Origin: Ruminococcaceae bacterium UBA7067
Lineage (GTDB): Bacteria > Bacillota > Clostridia > Oscillospirales > Acutalibacteraceae
Assembly: GCA_002493755.1 (NCBI GenBank)
Contig: DKZT01000026.1
Span: 1,265 to 14,052 of the forward strand
Reading direction: 5' to 3'
Length of the DNA stretch: 12,788 nt
In this document: piece by piece, positions 1 to 6,542 of the stretch
How the letters are laid out: every line of letters starts with the position of its first letter
Numbering within the stretch: position 1 is the stretch's first letter
Made by a program: the position numbers and the translations under genes
The notes under the pieces: model-generated
Database searches by the model: none
The model's input: the letters and a program-made list of their open reading frames with translations, nothing else
What the model was told of the DNA's origin: nothing

Positions 1-1
1 A

Positions 2-82
2 TGGCGGATTTTGCGCTGTAATCCCTTTTGCGCAGGCGGTTATGACCCTGTACCGGAGAAAAAAGTAAAAGGTAAAAAATAA
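2..82 (+). CDS. yidD: YidD membrane-insertion efficiency factor, C-terminal end only (partial)
   Basis: The 5' part lies outside the window. The visible 26 codons, read in the frame starting at base 2 and ending at TAA (80-82), give a tail containing CNPFCAGGYDPVPEKK. The Cys-(Pro)...Gly-Gly-Tyr-Asp-Pro-Val-Pro pattern is the conserved C-terminal signature of the small YidD family, which assists YidC/Sec-dependent membrane insertion and is normally 70-90 residues long. A basic tail (KVKGKK) ends the protein. The gene lies 21 nt before yidC, as expected for the rpmH-rnpA-yidD-yidC order. It is too short here for domain analysis, but the motif and the neighbour make the call good. Confidence 0.85.
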   Translation, partial: WRILRCNPFCAGGYDPVPEKKVKGKK

Positions 83-103
83 ACGGGAGGTCATGGCAAA
101 GCT

Positions 104-1135
104 ATGGATATATTTAATTTTATAGGCAGTCTGCTTGGATACGTATTGTATTTTTGCTTTATGATTGTCAAAAATTATGCCTGGGCGATTGTATTATTCA
201 CTATTATTGTAAAGGCTGTTCTGTTCCCAACAGCAATCAAGCAGCAGAGGTCAATGGCGAAAAATGCCAGAATGGCTGCAAAACAGCGTGAGCTTCAGGA
301 AAAATACGGAAATGACAAGATGAAGCTTAATGAAGAAATGCAGAAGCTTTATCAGAAAGAGGGTACAAGCCCGACAAGCGGATGTCTTACCACAATGGCT
401 CTTCCTATGATTCTGCTTTTCGGTATTTACTATTCGGTTATCAATCCTCTTACAAACACTCTTCATTTTGCAGCTGAAAGTGTAAATAACTGCGTTTCCT
501 ACTTAAACACCCTTCCGGGTATAGGAAACAGCTTCAATAATTTTTACGGACAGATTGATATTTTAAAGCTTGCTCAGTCAAACGAGGGCGTAACCTACTT
601 AAACGGCTTCTTCTCACCCGACCAGATATCTCAGATTAAGGAATTCGGCGCAAGCTGTAACCTGTTCGGACTTGATTTGCTCGGCAGACCGAGCGAGGGC
701 GGCTTTAATCCGTTTACAAACGTTCTCATTCTTGTTCCTGTTTTCTGTTTTCTCTCTTCTGTTATTACACAGCTGATTACAATGAAATATCAGAAAGCGA
801 ATACAGGACAGCAGCAGCCGGGCTGTATGATGGTAATGTTCCTTATTATGCCGCTTTTCAGTGCATATATTGCTTATACAGTTCCTGCGGCGGTTGGTTT
901 CTATTGGATAGTGTCAACATTACTCGGATTGGCTCAGACATTGATTCTCCAGAAATTCTACAATGTCAATATTATGAACGCAAACTCAGAGGCACGCAGG
1001 GTTGCTTTGCTCAATGCTAACGAGGCAAAGGTTAAATATGAATATAATCCGAGAACAAGAAACAGCTCGGAATTAAATAATGTTACAAATAATGGTAAAA
1101 ATGCCGCTAAAAAGAAAAGCGGAAAGAAAAAATAA
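104..1135 (+). CDS. yidC: YidC/Oxa1/SpoIIIJ-family membrane protein insertase
   Basis: The product inserts and folds proteins in the cytoplasmic membrane, alone or with SecYEG. At 343 aa it is the short Gram-positive form without the large periplasmic domain. Hydrophobic segments are visible near residues 8-22, 26-42, 94-112, 203-226, 241-259 and 262-282. Between the first segments and residue 94 is the basic, helical cytoplasmic loop (IKQQRSMAKNARM and following), expected to form the C1 hairpin. Lys37 in the TM1 stretch FTIIVKAVLFP occupies the place of the groove arginine of Bacillus homologues. The C-terminus is highly basic (KKKSGKKK), as in insertases that touch the ribosome. No lipobox is visible. 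The ATG at 104 is the only start in this frame near the ribosome binding site; GGGAGG at 85-90 is 13 nt away, which is rather long. It follows yidD and precedes jag by 28 nt, so the three are probably co-transcribed. Confidence 0.95.
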   Translation: MDIFNFIGSLLGYVLYFCFMIVKNYAWAIVLFTIIVKAVLFPTAIKQQRSMAKNARMAAKQRELQEKYGNDKMKLNEEMQKLYQKEGTSPTSGCLTTMALPMILLFGIYYSVINPLTNTLHFAAESVNNCVSYLNTLPGIGNSFNNFYGQIDILKLAQSNEGVTYLNGFFSPDQISQIKEFGASCNLFGLDLLGRPSEGGFNPFTNVLILVPVFCFLSSVITQLITMKYQKANTGQQQPGCMMVMFLIMPLFSAYIAYTVPAAVGFYWIVSTLLGLAQTLILQKFYNVNIMNANSEARRVALLNANEAKVKYEYNPRTRNSSELNNVTNNGKNAAKKKSGKKK

Positions 1136-1163
1136 TTAAGATTTCTAAACGGAGGTGTAGCTC

Positions 1164-2024
1164 GTGATCAGAGAGGCAATAGGCGTCGGAGAAACAGAGG
1201 AAGAGGCGCTGCAAAACGCCTGTGACCAGCTTGGCGTTGAAACTCACGAGGCAGATTTTGAGATTATCGAAAGACCTGCAAAGAAAAGATTCGGAATAAT
1301 CGGCAAAAAAACGCTTGCAAAGGTAAGAGCGTTTGTAAAGGTTTCTCCTGCCGAAATAGCTGTTAATTATGTTAAGAGTATATTGGCGGCGATGGGTTTT
1401 GATTCAATAACCGTAACGGTGCACGATATTGAAAACGGAGCCGAAATAAATCTTGAGGGCGAAGAGGTCGGAGCTGTTATAGGCAGAAGAGGAGAAACTC
1501 TTGACGCTATTCAGTATCTCGCAGGTTTGGTTGCAAACCACGTTGACAACAGCTATTTCAGAATAACAATTAATACCGGCAATTACAGAGAGAAGAGAGA
1601 AAAAACTCTTCAGATTCTCGGCAGAAAGCTTGCATTCAAGGCTATTAAGTCGGGAAGGAACGTTTCTCTTGAGCCGATGAACCCATATGAAAGAAGAATT
1701 ATCCACACTGCTGTGCAAAGTGTTAACGGAGCAATCTCGTTCAGCGAGGGCGAGAACATAAACCGTCACGTTGTAATTGCGCCGGACCCGAAAAATCCGC
1801 CGAGAAAACAGTACAACAACGGATATAATAAGAGGGGTTACAACAAAAAAGGTGGATACGACAGAAAGAGCTATGATAACAGAGGCGGCTACAACAAGAG
1901 CTTCTCTTCACAGGAGAAAGCAGACGAAAGCCAGCCTAAAAGAAGCCCGATAAACGAGGGCGGCGGTTATTCGCTTTACGGCAGAATTTCTGTTCCGAAA
2001 AAGACAGGCGCAGAGGAAGAATAA
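1164..2024 (+). CDS. jag: Jag/KhpB (EloR-type) RNA-binding protein with KH and R3H domains
   Basis: This is the usual partner gene of yidC. The family binds RNA together with KhpA and affects cell elongation and envelope synthesis in Gram-positive bacteria. Domains seen: a Jag_N domain at about residues 1-55, with the KKRFGIIGKK segment; a KH domain with its GxxG loop as GRRG at 107-110 followed by ETLDAIQYL; and an R3H domain with the Arg177-x3-His181 signature. After residue 212 comes a low-complexity tail rich in Tyr, Asn, Gly, Lys and Arg (to about 247), then a conserved-looking end containing SLYGRISVP (270-278). The start is GTG at 1164, set by GGAGGTG (1151-1157) with a 6-nt spacing. 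The gene ends before a GC-rich hairpin at 2037-2063. The assignment is firm; the role of the tail is unknown. Confidence 0.93.
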   Translation: MIREAIGVGETEEEALQNACDQLGVETHEADFEIIERPAKKRFGIIGKKTLAKVRAFVKVSPAEIAVNYVKSILAAMGFDSITVTVHDIENGAEINLEGEEVGAVIGRRGETLDAIQYLAGLVANHVDNSYFRITINTGNYREKREKTLQILGRKLAFKAIKSGRNVSLEPMNPYERRIIHTAVQSVNGAISFSEGENINRHVVIAPDPKNPPRKQYNNGYNKRGYNKKGGYDRKSYDNRGGYNKSFSSQEKADESQPKRSPINEGGGYSLYGRISVPKKTGAEEE

Positions 2025-2036
2025 TAATGAATCTAA

Positions 2037-2063
2037 GCAGGGGTTGCCGTGTGCAAGCCCTGC
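2037..2063 (+). terminator. Hairpin after jag, possible terminator
   Basis: Two 10-nt arms, GCAGGGGTTG and CAAGCCCTGC, pair at 9 of 10 positions around a 7-nt loop, starting 12 nt after the jag stop. The following bases (ATTGTTTATG) are only moderately T-rich, so intrinsic termination would be leaky. It may reduce read-through from yidC-jag into mnmE. Confidence 0.5.
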
Positions 2064-2082
2064 ATTGTTTATGTATAGGTAA

Positions 2083-2162
2083 TTTTGAGTTTTGAGTTTT
2101 GAGTTTTGAGTTATTAATAATCTTACAATTCCAGACTCTAAACTCTAAACTTTGAACTCTAA
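2083..2162. repeat. Heptad-repeat hairpin 1 (jag-mnmE gap)
   Basis: Four uninterrupted TTTTGAG units fill 2083-2110. After a 24-nt spacer, four units in perfect 7-nt register fill 2135-2162 (ACTCTAA, ACTCTAA, ACTTTGA, ACTCTAA). The right arm is the reverse complement of the left apart from about one mismatch per heptad, so DNA or RNA could form a long imperfect hairpin. The array ends 3 nt before the GAGG of the mnmE ribosome binding site. The same repeat type recurs at 6152-6363, 7691-7746, 12369-12427 and 12771-12788. Confidence 0.9.
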
Positions 2163-2177
2163 TGCGAGGTTATGAAG

Positions 2178-3545
2178 ATGAATAATGACACAATAGCCGC
2201 TATCTCTACGGCTCAGGGAGCCGGCGGCATAGGAGTTATACGAATAAGCGGAGATAATGCAATAGACATTGCCGACAGAGTGTTCAGAGGCGTTAACAAT
2301 AAACCGCTTAGAGAATATGAAGGCTATAAGGCAGGCTTTGGTTATATATATGACGAAGATGAAAAGCTTGACGAGGCTGTTGCGCTTGTTTTTCGCGCGC
2401 CGCACAGCTATACGGGAGAGAATGTTGTGGAGCTGTCGTGTCACGGCGGTATCTATATAACAAAAATGGTTCTGCGCACTGTATTAAAAAACGGCGCACA
2501 GCCTGCCGGTGCGGGAGAATTTACAAAGAGAGCTTTCTTAAACGGAAAAATGGATTTAACCGAATCAGAGGCTGTGATGAATATTATCTCTGCAAAGGGT
2601 CAGGCTGCGGCGAGGGCGGCTTTATGCTGTAAGGAGGGAAATCTGCGCAGAAAGCTTGACGGCATAGCCGAATCACTGATTGATACGGCGGCGCATATAT
2701 CCGCTTGGGTAGATTTCCCCGAGGAAGATGTTCCCGAGGTTGAGGAAAATGCTTTAATTACAGGCTTCAATAATGCGCTCAGTGAGCTTAACGCTCTTAT
2801 CAGCCGATATGACAGCGGCAAGGCTGTAACTCAGGGTATTGATACTGTTATTGTCGGCAAGCCTAATGTTGGCAAATCTACGCTTATGAATCTGCTCTCA
2901 GGCTGTGAAAGGTCTATTGTCACAGATATTCCCGGCACTACTAGAGATATAATTGAAGAAACGGTCACGCTCGGGAATGTTGTGCTCAGGCTGTCGGATA
3001 CGGCAGGACTGAGAGAAACGGACAATGTGGTTGAAAAAATAGGCGTTGAAAAAACAAAGGAAAGGCTTGAAAGCTGCGGTCTTGTTATAGCTGTGTTTGA
3101 CGGCTCAATTCCGCTTGAAGCTGCTGATATAGACCTGCTCGAAAAAATAAAGGCTTTGCCGACAATAGCTGTTATCAATAAAAGCGATTTAAAGAGCAGG
3201 CTTGATATTGACAGAATAAAGAGCTGTGTTAATAATATAGTTGAGATTTCAGCTAAAAGCGGAAAAGGATTAACATTATTGACAGAGAATGTGGAAAAGT
3301 TGTGCGGCACTCAGAGCTTTGATCCGTCTGACCCTATTCTGGCTAACGAAAGACAGTTTTATAAGGTGAGAGAGTGCGTTTGCGCTCTTGAGGAATGTAT
3401 AAACGCTTTAAATATCGGGTTCGGACTTGACGCGGTTTCGGTTGCACTCAGCGACGCTATTGACAGTCTGCTTGAAATAACAGGCAGAAAAGCCGCCGAC
3501 AGCGTGATTGACGCTGTGTTTGAAAACTTCTGTGTAGGAAAATGA
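2178..3545 (+). CDS. mnmE: MnmE, tRNA U34 modification GTPase
   Basis: With MnmG this enzyme installs the (carboxymethyl)aminomethyl group at C5 of wobble uridine 34 in several tRNAs, using GTP, a folate one-carbon unit and FAD/NADH. Numbered from the ATG at 2178, the N-terminal folate-binding domain begins NNDTIAAISTAQGAGGIG. The G domain shows G1 GKPNVGKS (227-234), a G2 TTRD motif, G3 DTAG (274-277) and G4 NKSD (334-337). The protein ends in FCVGK with the catalytic Cys452. An ATG two codons upstream (2172) is also in frame, but the GAGG at 2166-2169 lies only 2 nt from it and 8 nt from 2178, so 2178 is preferred (455 aa, normal family length). mnmG starts 15 nt downstream. Nothing in the sequence is broken or missing. 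Confidence 0.95.
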   Translation: MNNDTIAAISTAQGAGGIGVIRISGDNAIDIADRVFRGVNNKPLREYEGYKAGFGYIYDEDEKLDEAVALVFRAPHSYTGENVVELSCHGGIYITKMVLRTVLKNGAQPAGAGEFTKRAFLNGKMDLTESEAVMNIISAKGQAAARAALCCKEGNLRRKLDGIAESLIDTAAHISAWVDFPEEDVPEVEENALITGFNNALSELNALISRYDSGKAVTQGIDTVIVGKPNVGKSTLMNLLSGCERSIVTDIPGTTRDIIEETVTLGNVVLRLSDTAGLRETDNVVEKIGVEKTKERLESCGLVIAVFDGSIPLEAADIDLLEKIKALPTIAVINKSDLKSRLDIDRIKSCVNNIVEISAKSGKGLTLLTENVEKLCGTQSFDPSDPILANERQFYKVRECVCALEECINALNIGFGLDAVSVALSDAIDSLLEITGRKAADSVIDAVFENFCVGK

Positions 3546-3560
3546 TTGTGAGGAATTTAT

Positions 3561-5438
3561 ATGGGATATAATGCCGGTTTTTATGATGTAGCAGTTATCG
3601 GCGCAGGACACGCAGGAATCGAAGCAGGACTTGCCTCAGCACGTCTTGGGTGTAAGACAGCGATATTTACTATTAATATGGACGCTGTCGGAAACTGCCC
3701 GTGCAATCCGTCCATAGGCGGAACTGCTAAGGGTCATCTTGTAAGAGAAATTGACGCGCTCGGCGGAGAAATGGGCAAAACAGCCGATGAGTGCTTGTTG
3801 CAGATGAGAATGCTGAACCGAGGAAAGGGACCTGCTGTTCATTCATTGAGAGCGCAGATTGACAGAAGAAAATACGCCTCGGTTATGAAGCATAAGCTTG
3901 AGCTTCAGCAAAACCTTGACCTAAGGCAGGCTGAGATAATCTCTGTCAAGCAGGGCGAGGACGGACAATGGCTTCTTGAAACACGCTTAAATGCCGTTTT
4001 TACCTGCAAAACTGTTATAATTGCAACGGGAACATTCTTAGGCGGCAGAATTTATGTCGGAGAGGTATCGTATGAGAGCGGCCCTGACGGAATCTTCCCT
4101 GCGGCTTTTTTGGGACAGTCAATAAGAGATTTAGGCATTACAACAAGGCGGTTTAAAACAGGAACTCCTGCGAGAGTGCTTAAAAGCTCAATTGATTTTT
4201 CACAGCTTGAGGAACAGCCGGGCGATGAGCCGCCCATTCCTTTTTCCTATGATACTAAGGAACTGTGTGAAAACAAGGTTGTCTGCCATATAAGCTACAC
4301 AAATGAGCAGACAAAAGAGGTAATCGAAAGAAATATTCACCGCTCTCCATTGTATGCAGGAAAGATTGAGGGAATCGGCCCGCGTTATTGTCCGAGCATT
4401 GAGGATAAGATAGTGCGCTTTGCCGATAAACCAAGACATCAGCTCTTTATTGAGCCGTGCGGTCTTGACACAGAGGAAATGTATATTCAGGGAATGTCAT
4501 CATCACTTCCCGAGGAGGTTCAGCTTGAATTTTATCATACAATCAAGGGACTGGAAAATGCACTTATAATGAGGAGCGCATATGCCATTGAATATGACTG
4601 CATTGACCCTCTCCAGCTTGACGCAACTCTTGAATTTACGGATTATCCCGGCTTATACGGCGCAGGACAGTTCAACGGAAGCTCAGGATATGAGGAAGCG
4701 GCGGCGCAGGGACTTATAGCAGGAATAAATGCGGCTCTTAAGGTTAAGGGCGAAGAGCCGTTTATTCTCGACAGAGCAAGCTCATATATAGGAACATTGA
4801 TAGACGATCTCGTTACAAAGGGCGTTGCAGACCCATACAGAATGATGACATCGCGCAGTGAATACAGGCTTATCCTACGTCAGGATAACGCAGATACTCG
4901 TCTTACTCCTTTTGGCAGAAAAATAGGCTTAATAAGCGACAGCAGATGGGAAAGCTTCAACAAAAAGCAGGAGGAGATCAAGGCTGAGTATAAACGTCTG
5001 AAAAAGACAGTTATTTCTCCGAGCGAGGAGTTGAACGAGATACTTGTTTCACGTGAAACATCACCCGTAACAACAGGCATAAGATTAATAGACCTTATCA
5101 AAAGACCACAGCTTGACTATGACAGCCTGAAGAGTATTGACAAGACAAGACCCGACTTAGACCCGAATATATTTGAGCAGGTTGAGATTGAGGTAAAATA
5201 CGAGGGCTATATCAAGCGGCAGGAGGCTCAGATTGAGCAGATGAGACGGCTTGAAAACAAGTCTCTGCCGAAAAACACCGATTACAGCACTATTGCAGGA
5301 CTCCGCCTTGAAGCGCAGGAAAAGCTTAATAAAATAAAGCCGCAAAATATCGGGCAGGCTTCAAGAATCAGCGGAGTAAGTCCTGCCGATATATCCGTGC
5401 TTGTAATATGGCTTTCACAACTTAAGAATAAGGACTGA
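3561..5438 (+). CDS. mnmG: MnmG (GidA), FAD-dependent tRNA U34 modification enzyme
   Basis: This is the FAD-binding partner of MnmE. At 625 aa it has the usual length. The N-terminal dinucleotide-binding motif is GAGHAG at residues 14-19 (after YDVAVI). Further family blocks are GGTAKGHLVREIDALGGEMG, the MLNRGKGPAVHSLRAQ stretch followed by Asp-Arg-Arg, the CPSIEDKIVRF block, and SSGYEEAAAQGLIAG. The C-terminal helical region, used for MnmE and tRNA contact, is intact. The ATG is preceded by TGAGGA (3549-3554). The gene lies between mnmE (15-nt gap) and rsmG (4-nt gap), indicating one transcript. Its codons 496-500 (VSRET) are written so that they form a perfect parS partition site, described separately. 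Confidence 0.96.
   Translation: MGYNAGFYDVAVIGAGHAGIEAGLASARLGCKTAIFTINMDAVGNCPCNPSIGGTAKGHLVREIDALGGEMGKTADECLLQMRMLNRGKGPAVHSLRAQIDRRKYASVMKHKLELQQNLDLRQAEIISVKQGEDGQWLLETRLNAVFTCKTVIIATGTFLGGRIYVGEVSYESGPDGIFPAAFLGQSIRDLGITTRRFKTGTPARVLKSSIDFSQLEEQPGDEPPIPFSYDTKELCENKVVCHISYTNEQTKEVIERNIHRSPLYAGKIEGIGPRYCPSIEDKIVRFADKPRHQLFIEPCGLDTEEMYIQGMSSSLPEEVQLEFYHTIKGLENALIMRSAYAIEYDCIDPLQLDATLEFTDYPGLYGAGQFNGSSGYEEAAAQGLIAGINAALKVKGEEPFILDRASSYIGTLIDDLVTKGVADPYRMMTSRSEYRLILRQDNADTRLTPFGRKIGLISDSRWESFNKKQEEIKAEYKRLKKTVISPSEELNEILVSRETSPVTTGIRLIDLIKRPQLDYDSLKSIDKTRPDLDPNIFEQVEIEVKYEGYIKRQEAQIEQMRRLENKSLPKNTDYSTIAGLRLEAQEKLNKIKPQNIGQASRISGVSPADISVLVIWLSQLKNKD
5045..5060. promoter_or_regulatory. parS chromosome-partition site inside mnmG
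   Basis: The 16-mer TGTTTCACGTGAAACA is a perfect palindrome, identical to the Bacillus subtilis parS consensus. It is the same sequence as the site at 7458-7473. ParB/Spo0J, encoded at 8626, is the expected ligand; it loads here as a CTP-dependent clamp. The site is within coding sequence, covering residues Val496 to Thr500 of MnmG plus the last base of the preceding Leu codon. Confidence 0.92.
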
Positions 5439-5442
5439 TAAT

Positions 5443-6153
5443 ATGACTATCGCTAATATAACCGCAGAATTTGCCGAAAAAAGCGGATTTCACCTGAAAA
5501 AAGAGCAGATTGAAAAGCTTGACGTTTATGCAGAAATGCTCCTTGAATGGAATGAAAAAATAAACCTTACAGCCATAACCGACAGTGAGGGCATTGCAAT
5601 CAAGCATTTTTATGACAGCCTTACCCCGCTGTGGTACCTAAATATACCGAAAAACGCAAGGGTTATTGATGTCGGCACAGGTGCAGGCTTTCCGTCAATT
5701 CCGATGGCTATTGTAAGACCCGATTTGCGCTTTACCCTGCTCGACAGCCTTAATAAACGTCTGAATTTCTTAAACGAGGTATGCACAAGGCTTGATATTA
5801 GCGCGGAGCTTGTTCATATGCGTGCCGAGGACGCGGCACAAAAGGCTGAATACCGTGAAAGCTTCGATGTTGCTGTTTCACGAGCAGTTGCGGCTTTACC
5901 TGTTCTCTGCGAATACTGCATACCGTTTGTGAGAAAGAACGGTATGTTTATAGCTATGAAAGGCTCAAAGGCTGAGGAAGAACTGGAAATAAGCAAAAAT
6001 GCAGTTAGCACGCTCGGAGCGGCTGTTGAAAAGACTGTAAAAATCAGCCTGCCTGATGACAGCGAGAGGAATATTATAGTTATTAGGAAGAAAAACTACA
6101 CGCCTAAGGCGTATCCTCGCCACGGGTCGAAGATAGCTAAGAAGAGTCTTTGA
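5443..6153 (+). CDS. rsmG: RsmG (GidB), 16S rRNA m7G527 methyltransferase
   Basis: RsmG transfers a methyl group from S-adenosylmethionine to N7 of G527 of 16S rRNA; loss in other bacteria gives low-level streptomycin resistance. The 236-aa product has family blocks NLTAITD (41-47) and KHFYDSL (54-60). The SAM-binding loop is DVGTGAGFPSIP (76-87), followed by the acidic end of strand 2 (LLDSLNKR, Asp101). The C-terminus YPRHGSKIAKKSL resembles the normal family end, so the gene is full length. An AAGGA-like site at 5428-5433 precedes the ATG, and mnmG ends 4 nt upstream. The TGA stop overlaps the first GAGTTA unit of the following heptad array, so a repeat has come to lie exactly at the gene's end without shortening it. 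Confidence 0.94.
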   Translation: MTIANITAEFAEKSGFHLKKEQIEKLDVYAEMLLEWNEKINLTAITDSEGIAIKHFYDSLTPLWYLNIPKNARVIDVGTGAGFPSIPMAIVRPDLRFTLLDSLNKRLNFLNEVCTRLDISAELVHMRAEDAAQKAEYRESFDVAVSRAVAALPVLCEYCIPFVRKNGMFIAMKGSKAEEELEISKNAVSTLGAAVEKTVKISLPDDSERNIIVIRKKNYTPKAYPRHGSKIAKKSL

Positions 6154-6206
6154 GTTAGAGTTTAGAGTTTTGAGTTTAGAGTTTTGAGTTTTGAGTTTTG
6201 AGTAGT
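6152..6206. repeat. Heptad-repeat array 2, left arm
   Basis: A first 6-nt unit GAGTTA (6152) is followed by GAGTTTA, GAGTTTT, GAGTTTA, GAGTTTT, GAGTTTT and GAGTTTT in strict 7-nt steps from 6158 to 6199, then GAGT. The array begins within the rsmG stop codon. Its complementary partner is at 6346-6363, on the other side of the palindromic element 6211-6329. Confidence 0.9.
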
Positions 6207-6210
6207 TAGT

Positions 6211-6329
6211 TTGTAGGAAACCGGCTTGCCTGTTCCGGTTTGAGCCGCAGAGTGTTATACTCTATTTGATTTTGTAGAGAATTGCGGTTACTGCGTCTAT
6301 CCCGGAACGGTCAAGACCGTTCCCTACAA
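6211..6329. mobile_element. MITE-like palindromic element A
   Basis: This 119-bp non-coding element is bounded by imperfect terminal inverted repeats of about 29 bp (outer core GTAGG...CCTAC, 21 of 27 compared positions identical). Each terminal repeat is itself palindromic: the right one contains GGAACGGTC, AA, GACCGTTCC (6304-6323, perfect 9-bp arms), and the left has AACCGG (6219-6224) facing CCGGTT (6235-6240). The interior adds nested pairs, CCGCA (6245-6249) with TGCGG (6283-6287), and AGAGT (6249-6253) with ACTCT (6259-6263). It has no coding capacity. From memory, similar GTAGGG-bounded intergenic palindromes are widespread in gut clostridia; no transposase or clear target duplication is visible, so mobility is inferred. 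Confidence 0.65.
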
Positions 6330-6345
6330 CCTCGTTTAAAAGTTT

Positions 6346-6363
6346 CTCAAAACTCTTAACTCT
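6346..6363. repeat. Heptad-repeat array 2, right arm
   Basis: CTC triplets occur at 6346, 6353 and 6360, exactly 7 nt apart (CTCAAAA, CTCTTAA, CTCT), followed by a run of T. The arm is complementary to the GAGTTTT/GAGTTAG units at 6152-6206, so element A is nested between two pairing heptad arms. Confidence 0.75.
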
Positions 6364-6470
6364 TTTTTTTTGCAAAAAGCACTGCATTAACACTATTATC
6401 TCTCGCATACTACAAAATTACGCATATAAACCCAAAATAAATTTTTTATCCGCCTCTAAAATATGACAGA

Positions 6471-6536
6471 TTATCGGCTTAAATGATGATAATATAATAG
6501 CCGTAAGGACAAGCAAAATAAACGCATATGGAGGTG
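6471..6536 (+). promoter_or_regulatory. Promoter and ribosome binding site of noc
   Basis: A perfect TATAAT is present at 6493-6498, with only a weak -35 candidate (TTATCG at 6471-6476, 16-bp spacer). CGGCT (6475-6479) and AGCCG (6499-6503) form an inverted repeat around the -10 region, a possible operator. The ribosome binding site GGAGGTG (6530-6536) lies 6 nt before the TTG at 6543. The rest of the gap, 6364-6470, is AT-rich and shows nothing else recognisable. Confidence 0.5.
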
Positions 6537-6542
6537 CAGCAG

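Noticed and set aside
93..125. Ten-codon open frame overlapping the yidC start
   Set aside because: GGGAGG is only 2 nt from its ATG, too close for efficient initiation; it is more likely chance, though it would explain the long spacing to the yidC start.
1404..1769. 121-codon open frame on the minus strand inside jag
   Set aside because: Fully inside a well-supported gene, with no motif or start signal of its own.
2083..2162. Heptad arrays as a CRISPR array
   Set aside because: Units are 7 bp and contiguous, with no unique spacers and no cas genes in the window.
2172..2177. ATG at 2172 as the mnmE start
   Set aside because: The GAGG is just 2 nt upstream; the ATG at 2178 has an 8-nt spacing and gives the usual family N-terminus.
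2831..3310. 159-codon open frame on the minus strand inside mnmE
   Set aside because: Ser/Leu/Ile-rich product mirrors the codon pattern of mnmE; no start signal and no recognisable domain.
5873..5888. TGTTTCACGAGCAGTT in rsmG as a third parS
   Set aside because: Only the left half matches; the palindrome is broken, so ParB loading is unlikely.
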